DNA of 64,000 nucleotides, from NCBI GenBank assembly GCA_036971715.1, contig JAVHJL010000006.1:1240001-1304000 (forward strand). Direction: 5' to 3'. Below, piece by piece: positions 56,474 through 64,000 of the stretch. Numbering within the stretch: the first letter of the stretch is position 1; every line of letters begins with the position of its first letter. Both the position numbers and the translations under genes were made by a program. Below the pieces are notes generated by a model. The model ran no database searches. It was not told where the DNA came from and was given only the letters and a program-made list of their open reading frames with translations. The DNA comes from Arthrobotrys musiformis. Taxonomy: Eukaryota; Ascomycota; Orbiliomycetes; Orbiliales; Orbiliaceae.

Positions 56474-58444
56474 GTTCCAATCTATAACGGCCAAAACGTG
56501 CCAAAGGAGTATTTATGATGAAAACCAACATGTACATATTGAGAATAGAAGAATTTAATCTATATAGACTTGGTTTCGTTAGGTTTAGAACATCGCGGAC
56601 ATCAAGGTTGAAATATAGTGTTTTTATATACATAAAAACATCTCGCCGACTCACTTACTTACTGGCTTGTTTGCTTGCTTGTTTCCTTGAAAATTTACCT
56701 GCAAATTTATTTGTGAATCTAGATCTATACTAACAGTGTATTAAGGTATAAACGGGCCCTGGACTAGCTACATATATACCTGAAGGTAGTAGAGTGGTGC
56801 CCAAAAGCGGTTGAGTGACCCACCTTTTCTGTTCATAATATATATGTTGGAGGGTTTTCATTTGTCTCATCCAATTGCCTACGAGATCCCTGTATAGCAC
56901 GCATCGATATCGCCTCCTGTGCAGCGTCACCCCTCCGTTATACCAATATCTTACGAGTGCTCAACAATACGGGCCTGCACTAGTTAGCTTTTTGCATATA
57001 TGCCACCTTCGCAAACCATTTACCCAGTTACCCAGTTTTGAGGTGTAGGTGCCGTGGAAGGAGTTTGCGAGTTGCACTGTTGGATCTTTTTCAGAGATAT
57101 GATGTCCGAGACAGGTTTGGTATAATAACAGAAGGAACTGATCCCCATATACGTACATGACAAGCACATTCACTCTAATGGGCCCAATATTCCCCTCTGG
57201 AATCCCTTAGCTACGCCTACGCCTTAAAGAATATTAGATTTTTTCAATGGATTGATCATAGAGTATCCGGTGCATACACGCATGCGCGCAGTGGCCGTTT
57301 CGAATTGAACCACGCCTCCAACATTATACATACATGTACACCCCCCAGTTTACTTTCCTTCAATGTGTATTTCTTATTATTTCTGTTTTTGTAGAGGGAT
57401 AGAGGCTGGCTTGTTGATGTTATGGCGAATACCCTACATGCCCTCTTTCACTGTTAGACCTTAGATGATCTCTAGCCTCGTGCATCCGATTGCAGCTTCG
57501 GAGCAAGGATTTTATAAGAAATCTAGATTTACAGACAGAAGACACCACTGGAGAAATATATATTATACCTGGACAAGGATAGCAAAATATCCCTGGCATA
57601 TAAATAAACCGTATCGGTAGCTGCTTATCACGGCAGACATGTAGAACCTGTATTGAAAAGAATCGTGCATAGGATATAAATTGACAAACGGTCATGTCAA
57701 CATGAATGTTTCGACGAATGCCAGATTGCCACCTAAGCTGATTCTGCCTCGGGCCCGTGTGCTACCATGAGCAATTGATGCATTGCAGATGCAAGAGAAA
57801 CGAAAATTGGCAGTTATTATACTGTACTGGTACCATAACGGGAAAGTGGTCTTTTGCGGGGTCGTTGTATTCGCAAAGTCGATTTTTTCTATCTTAATAT
57901 CTCCTTCAGCCTGTTATGATATATTTTTCTTGGCCGTCTGCAGCTGGCTTGAGGCGGCAATGCTACCATCACGATTTCTCGAATTGAACCAAGAGATCAA
58001 TAACCTTTCTTCTGAAAAATAAAAAATAAAATAAAATAAGATACAGTAAGACGAATTGATAGCGTGATGTCACCAACTTCGGTAGATGTAGTTAGAAGGC
58101 ATCGGAAATAGGAAGAAGAAGAGCGCAACCAGGCCGAATGGAGTAAGAGAAGCATTTTTAAGTCCGAATGCCGAGTCCCATGGACTGATATAAGCTTAGT
58201 TCGTCAAACGTTAACGAAAAGCTTGGAATTTTTCAAAAAGAAAAACAAAAAAGGGAAACTGAATCGAGTATGGTCAAGTCGAAGGGATTCAAATCGACGT
58301 CACGGAAATTTATACTGTTAACCTTAAGAAGAAAAATGGCGGCGGGTCTGTTAAAGATCCTGTTTGTATAGTTAGAGGTTAGGCTCGGAGGGATTGATAT
58401 TCCAGTCCACCGATCACGAGAACTAACTGGCTGACCGACGAAGG

Positions 58445-58475
<31 letters not shown>
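58445..58475 (+). repeat. 31-bp poly-A tract
   Basis: Uninterrupted A run in a generally A-rich purine segment. It may be a length-variable microsatellite; it has no adjacent element that would mark a retroposed tail. Confidence 0.9.
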
Positions 58476-58478
<3 letters not shown>

Positions 58479-59225
58479 ACAATCTAATCGAATCGAAAAA
58501 AAAGGGCAGGAAAACGAGGCTAGTTTAAGCTTATAAGCTCAGACGGGCTCGCGCGAGCTCGATCGAGGAAGGGCTCGTGGATGAGAGTCTGAGCGGCATC
58601 CGAAGGTTCCGGCGCCGACAGCGAGGCCAAAGTGACTCGACTCGGGTTCCAGCCAGTAAGATTAGCTATAAGAATTCCCAGAGAGCCCCCCAAACATAAT
58701 ATTGCAATCATCCTGCAGAATACTGCAGAATATATGTGGATACACATCGTGAAGACGGGCAGGTAGAAGTACTTTCATTATAGTCAGATCGAGGCGAATC
58801 GAGTCTGCGGGCCAGAACAGGGCGCCTTTGTAATTACTTACTTATATTACTACACCACGTCTATCGGTCTACCAGATCCAGGGTAGGACTCCTTGCTTGA
58901 ATATCTATTTCTAAGGTAAGGAAGCTGCGATATATTAACATCCTCTCCTGTACAGAAGAAGGATATAAATATAATATCCCCCCAACTTCCTCTGATTACA
59001 AATTACAAACCTCTCCCTTTCCTCTCTCTCCCTCCCACTCTCTCTCACTCGCACAATCCAGCAGCAATATTGCAATCTTGTGCTGTGCCCGGCTCTTTCT
59101 TGTCCCGGCTCATTAACCGCCAATTTCTCCCCAACAAACAGGCAGTAAGACACAATCGAGGTCTCAATATCAATCAGAGTCAAATTGAGAACGAAAGACG
59201 GCCAGGAAGAAGGATAGAAAGAACC

Positions 59226-61064
59226 ATGGCAAACACCACGCCCGCCGCCCACGAGGAGACCGCCAACGGCCACCACGGCCAGCCTCTCACCAAGACCGTT
59301 TCCGCCGCCAGCAATGCCTCCCACAAGCGGGCGAAGTCATTTCGACAGGAAACCGCAAAGGAGTTCCAGGCTCGTGAAAAGCATCCTCTCGCCGGTCATT
59401 TTGGCCATCTGACTTCCGACCAGGAAAGCGCCGCCCATGAATTCCGCAGAGAACTGTCCGAGAAGGGTCTCTACACTCCTGCCAGTGAGAAGGGCCAGGC
59501 CAGTCACGATGATACCACTCTGCTGTACGTGTGCTCCCCATCCTCCTTTCTATTCGTTGGTGTTTCCATCCTCCAAGACAGACAAGAAGGGAAGAAATTA
59601 TGGGTCGGATGGTGGCGGCTGCTTGCTTTTATCGATAGATACGAGCAGAAAATCTGGGTGTGGCTCGATTCGATTCCAATTCAGAAGGCTAACCCTAGTC
59701 CGCTCGTCACGGGATGCCCGATTGATACAGGAGATTTCTACGGGCGCGAAAGTTCGATGTACCTTCTGCCGTCGTCCAGTTTTCCGACACCGAAAAGTGG
59801 AGGCAGGATACCAAGATCGAGCAGCTGTACGATACCATCGACATCAACGAGTACGAGCAGGCCAGGTCGGTGGTGAGTACTTTCCCATCACCACCACCAC
59901 CACCATGACCAGTTATTATTACTATTACATGAGATAAGAGAAAACTGACGATGATGGTGGTGTCTCGTAGTATCCACAATGGACCGGCCGTCGCGACCGA
60001 CGCGGAATCCCCGTCTACCTCTTCAAGGTCGGCCACCTTAACGACAAGACCATGAACGCCTATGCGAAATCCACCTCCCACAAACACTCCACCTCCCAAG
60101 TCGCCGGAAGTTCGAAAACACCCGACCGAATGCTTCGCCTCTTCGCTCTCTACGAGTCCATGACCCATTTCATCCTCCCGCTGTGCAGCGTCTTACCAAG
60201 AGAACACCCGGAAACACCCGTAGACTCGACGAACAACATTGTGGATATTTCTGGAGTTGGGTTGAAGACCTTCTGGAATCTGAAGAACCATATGCAGGAT
60301 GCTAGTACACTTGCTACGGCACATTATCCAGAGACCTTGGATAGGATCTTTGTATGTTCTGAGTGTATTATGTGCGGTAGGAATACAGTCGGAACTAATT
60401 TTTACTGTCTTTCACAGATTATTGGCGCTCCTAGCTTCTTCCCAACCGTAAGTCTCACCTCCACCCCTTTTCGCAAGGTCGAAATTGAAATACTAAATGG
60501 AAAAATATTCAAATACAGGTCTGGGGCTGGGTAAAACGCTGGTTCGACCCCGTTACGGTCTCCAAAATCTTCATCCTATCCTCAAACGAAGTCCTCCCCA
60601 CCCTCGAAAAATACATCGACAAGAAGAACATTCCGAAAAAGTACGGTGGCGAATTAGACTACGAATTCGGCATGCTCCCAAATCTCGACGATGATACGAA
60701 GCAGCTGTTGTCGGATTTACAGCACACCACGGAAAGCGGATGGACGATCGGACCGATCAGATGGGTCGGTGGTGATGGACCCGGAGCGAGGGTTGTAGCC
60801 GTCGGATCGGAAAATGGGCATAAGAGGAGCAAAGTCCTCGCCCTCCCGGATCACCTACCCGTCAATCACGTAATAAACGGAGAAACCGGTGTCGCGCCTT
60901 TGAATTTCTCGGATACACCTGGTACTCTGGGTGCCGACCTGACCGCTGTTAAGAAGGCGAAAGCCACGAGCGCGAAACCGCTCGAGGTGAACGGCGAGAG
61001 GAGTAATGGCGTCCTACCCGAAGCCACGGTGAACGGCCAAATGGAGGCGCTGGCGATCAGCTAG
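59226..61064 (+). CDS. Sec14-like phosphatidylinositol-transfer protein (CRAL-TRIO)
   Basis: Exons 59226-59524, 59731-59872, 59971-60351, 60418-60447 and 60519-61064 give 465 aa. CRAL-TRIO N part: LTSDQESAAHEFRRELSEKG, then DDTTLLRFLRARKFDVPSAV after splicing. The lipid-binding core follows: QWTGRRDRRGIPVYLFKVGH, VDISGVGLKTFWNLKNHMQD, AHYPETLDRIFIIGAPSFFP, then VWGWVKRWFDPVTVSKIFIL and KYIDKKNIPKKYGGELDYEF. IIGAPSFFPT is encoded by a 30-nt microexon. A disordered C-terminal tail of about 130 residues extends past the Sec14 core. Expected role: exchange of phosphatidylinositol and phosphatidylcholine, or presentation to PI kinases, at Golgi or endosomal membranes. The ATG at 59226 (context ACCATGGC) is chosen; a C/T-rich promoter tract lies upstream. 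Confidence 0.92.
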
Positions 61065-63111
61065 AGACTGTCAGAGACAGACCCCAAAGAACTGTCTATC
61101 GTCAATCAGCAAAAAACAAGAAAAAAATCAACAAGGGGCGTTTTCGGGGTGTTTGTGGTGCTTGATATTCGTTCTCGTTCGTCGTCGTCGGGTTTCATAG
61201 CGACTACCATTGTGCTATGTTTCCTCTTTTTTATATCTGCTTTCGTTCAGAGCCAGCGGATTATAGCTCCGTTATCATTCACTTTTTTTCCCTCGGTCGC
61301 TTTTTGAATACCTCCTTCCCATCTTCTCTCCCCTTCTATGTATGCGTGTGTGTTTGGATTGGATGTTAGTACATATTACATTGCATCGAACGAAGCTTTG
61401 ACGGTTTTGCGATTAGAAGGAATATTTTTTGTTCGAATGGGCTGGGCTATTGATAGCTCGGGGTGGCATGTGGGGAGTCAAGTTCAAGTTCAAGATCCGG
61501 AAAGATTCTTTTTCCCTCTCTCTATTGTATAGTACGCATTTCATGTATGTACCTACCTTACACCATATTCTTACCCAATTTACTCTATCAGACAGCATCG
61601 AGTTCCGTGGAACTGGGGTTTGGTTTCGAAACAGCTTTCGCGTACGCCGTGTGCGCCGGGTAAATACAGTTAATGCCGTACCTGCAGGTTTGGGGGGAAT
61701 CTGAAACGTCAAAGCAAACGCACATTTCTAGAATTTCAACGTTTTCGTGTCAAAGCTTTCGGAGAGGTCTATATATAGAAAATATTGGTTGTCCATTCTG
61801 TGAGTTTTATACGTTGTGAGAGCTGGAGCTCGTGGAGGTGATAATCACTAGACTGAATATTATGGATCTCAGTTGACCGGGATGATGATTACTATGTAAC
61901 CAATTCCAACAATTGTGTATAAACTTAAGCGGCGTTTTTGCAGACCGTATTCTCAAACAACCGGGTTTATTTCTTCCCCGCTGGGTCTATTCGGTGTATT
62001 GATTCCATCGAGAAGGATCTCTAGCAACTTTTACCGGAGTTATGTAATTCGCCTCCAGTTTCTAATCTTAACTTTTTCGATGATATGGTGCTCGGTAGGG
62101 TTTAAGCTTACCCTTGCACCTGTGGATGCAGGCGCGCATGTATATCCGGTACCTGAAACTCGGGCCCTCTTTTCCGAGTTTGGTTCGATCCCGTCTCCGG
62201 TGGGAGCTTGTCGGTTGGTATAACTGGTAGCTAGAGGAGAGATTGTATGTATGGAATATCTGTGCGTGCACGTGTTAGGATTATTCTTGCGGGCCCGTTG
62301 TGGTGAAACGGTGGAAGTCATTGGGGGTTTTTGATATTTGTGGGTTCTTAAAATAGTATTTTGGCCTTGTCTCTTACCCAGGCCTAGGAGATTCTAGCCA
62401 TGAGATCGAGCTCTAGCTTGCGGGAGGTTGGTTGACACATTGGGGTATCATGTGTTCTTGGATTGAGGGATGGGGTCCGGACATACATCGCGAGGGCTAT
62501 CTGCTATACTAGTCTAGATCTTGACATTGCATTGCATTGTGATTGTGACTGCGATTGAGTGGATGGATAAAATCACCGAACGGGGAGGAGATAAGGGCCC
62601 GAAAGGTGAGGTCCAAAAATATCACCTCCTCCACTCCAATTTTCGAGATGGTACTAGTTTTCTGTCAACATCGGAATATGGAGGTGGCGAATATGCGGAC
62701 TACATTGTTCATTATTCACAGCGAGCCGTTTGCACGGGCCCGAAGTCCCTCGTGTGCAGGTAATACTAGCTAACAGTCATCATCGGATACTTCCACGATT
62801 CTACCGTTCCGTGAATAGAACGGATTGAGTACGATGATGCTGGAGTTTGCTAAACATGGACTCCGCTGACCTGGCCCGACACGGCTCTCAATATCGGAGA
62901 TATCAACTTCTCGATATCAATGATGATAGTAAGTTCTACTGATCAAAGTAACATAAATAAGATCAAGATATCCTCTTCAATCCAGTCTCTCCTCCTCACC
63001 ATTCATCAGAATATCCATTCCTTCAATATTTACATCTTTACTTTCAAAATTCTCTTCTCTCAAATCGACACCACCTTCAATAATCACACCCCCCCCCCCC
63101 CCTCAAGAACA
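61065..63111. other. 2-kb spacer
   Basis: 3' flank of the Sec14-like gene, AT-rich DNA and, just before 63112, a C/T-rich leader with a run of C at about 63089-63102. Short frames at 61429-61704, 61915-62223 and 62521-62763 show no protein features. Confidence 0.5.
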
Positions 63112-63376
63112 ATGAAGCTCGACAAAGTCGAACTCGGTGTGCTACTCGGCGTCCTCGGCGTGGGCTTCCTCGCGTTCATGATTATGTTTTACAAATTCGG
63201 CTGGTTGGGGTTTAAGTGCGTGCGCAGGGAGGATAAGAACGTCAAGGAGCTTTCTAGCATCGAATCCAAGGAGATTTCTTGTGAGTTTACCCTTTCATAA
63301 TTACAACCTTCTCGCGACAGAGATGGGGATTAGAACGGTTTTTGATTGACTGGTGAGGATGGGTTTAGCGGTTTAA
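63112..63376 (+). CDS. Small single-span membrane protein (58 aa)
   Basis: Exon 1 is 63112-63280; GTGAGT at 63281 and TTTAG ending at 63368 define an 88-nt intron, after which only SV and TAA (63369-63376) remain. The protein begins MKLDKVELGVLLGVLGVGFL and has one hydrophobic span (GVLLGVLGVGFLAFMIMFYK). A basic, then Glu/Ser-rich tail follows (KCVRREDKNVKELSSIESKE). If the intron is retained, the frame would end instead at 63300 (CEFTLS). A C/T-rich leader precedes the ATG, and the ATG context is good. No family recognised; possibly a short organelle or ER membrane subunit. Confidence 0.5.
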
Positions 63377-64000
63377 ATGCTCTATCGGACTTGCGCATGG
63401 TACGGCATCACGGATAAAGACAGTCAGCCAAATGACATTTCATACTTTTTTCATATCAACTTTTTATACGACGGCTCTTGCACAATACGCATATACGGTC
63501 AACGGTCTCTTCGGGCTATCACACTACTCTTTTGCGCAGGAGCGGGCAATATCCAATATTTGACGTTGATATGAAAAAGAACACGCGGTTGATTTTTGCT
63601 GGAAGATGTGGTTTTTTGTGTGTGGTCATTTTTCTTCTTTTCCATTCTACTATTTCGGAATTTTTATATACTCTCTCCGATTTTTTTTTAGCTTATGGCT
63701 TAAGAAAGGACGAGGGTGGATTCTATGGTTTTATTTGGCTTCTTACGCTCTTTTAATCTGTCCAAATATCCGAGTTTCGGGTGTATATGCGGCTCTGGCT
63801 CGTGTATATCCGGTTTTTATATCTTGGAAATTTTCACGGAAAAAAATGATAACTTCTTATTTACCCTTCGACCATGCCCTCTTTTTTTCGATAAACTTAA
63901 TTTATGAGACTACCGTGTTAACATTTACGCAAGGCCGATGCCGGTTCAAAAGTAGATTTTTTCATGAGGCTCAACTGTTTGGTCGGCCCTCCGGCGCGGC
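63377..64000. other. Right-edge sequence, no gene
   Basis: AT-rich with T-runs. Short frames at 63377-63574 and 63478-63756 have no convincing features; probably 3' flank of the small membrane gene. Confidence 0.45.

Larger units (their letters stand above)
56088..59225. other. 3.1-kb AT-rich spacer
   Basis: Holds repeat copy E (56392-56473), a 31-bp A tract (58445-58475) and, at 58990-59050, a C/T-rich tract just upstream of the Sec14-like gene. Small frames (for example 56112-56654 minus and 57783-58022 plus) lack protein-like features. Confidence 0.5.

Noticed and set aside
62182..62192. GGTTCGATCCC resembling a tRNA B box
   Set aside because: The bases around it cannot form a T stem and no A box or acceptor pairing is found at a proper distance.

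Overview
This is nuclear DNA of a filamentous ascomycete (Pezizomycotina). Most genes are interrupted by short introns of about 45-150 nt with GTANGT-like donors, CTNAY-like branch sites and YAG acceptors. Genes are spaced 0.4-3.5 kb apart on both strands with no operon logic, and pyrimidine-rich tracts precede several starts. The protein content is typical of moulds: tyrosinase, Rax1, a Sec14-like protein, a TAP-like hydrolase, an F-box protein, DUF4419, a 14-TM MFS pump and Ser/Thr-rich secreted proteins. The mix resembles nematode-trapping Orbiliomycetes, but that is an impression, not a demonstrated assignment. I rebuilt exon structures by hand from splice signals and reading-frame continuity. 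Unless stated, coordinates span start codon to stop codon including introns, and evidence fields list the exons.

Left part (1-16.4 kb): the 3' end of a Ser/Thr-rich secreted protein; a repeat-bearing AT-rich spacer; a decayed HNH-nuclease gene; an F-box protein whose apparent internal stop lies in an intron; a 12-exon tyrosinase with a long Pro/Gln-rich insert; and a secreted alpha/beta hydrolase.

Centre (16.9-35 kb): a GC-rich, very basic low-complexity protein with a gag/ORF1-like flavour; a Ca2+/H+ exchanger-type transporter lacking the canonical Asn residues of both exchanger motifs; a second large Ser/Thr-rich secreted protein; a secreted SGNH/GDSL esterase; an MFS multidrug transporter; and an SF1 helicase of the UPF1/DNA2 type.

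The 35-45 kb stretch is the most unusual. Three small multi-pass membrane proteins sit in AT-rich, repeat-rich DNA. Two of them (35607-36349 and 37752-38537) share nearly identical upstream blocks and a similar 3' end while their coding bodies have diverged strongly. The third has an analogous layout ending in a poly-leucine segment. An orphan 236-aa gene follows. A family of short (80-96 bp) inverted-repeat, MITE-like elements occurs here and at both ends of the window.

Right part (45-64 kb): DUF4419 protein, RAX1, a Kelch-repeat protein, a secreted or membrane protein with a small Cys cluster, a Sec14/CRAL-TRIO protein and a 58-residue single-span membrane protein. I found no convincing tRNA, rRNA or CRISPR array.
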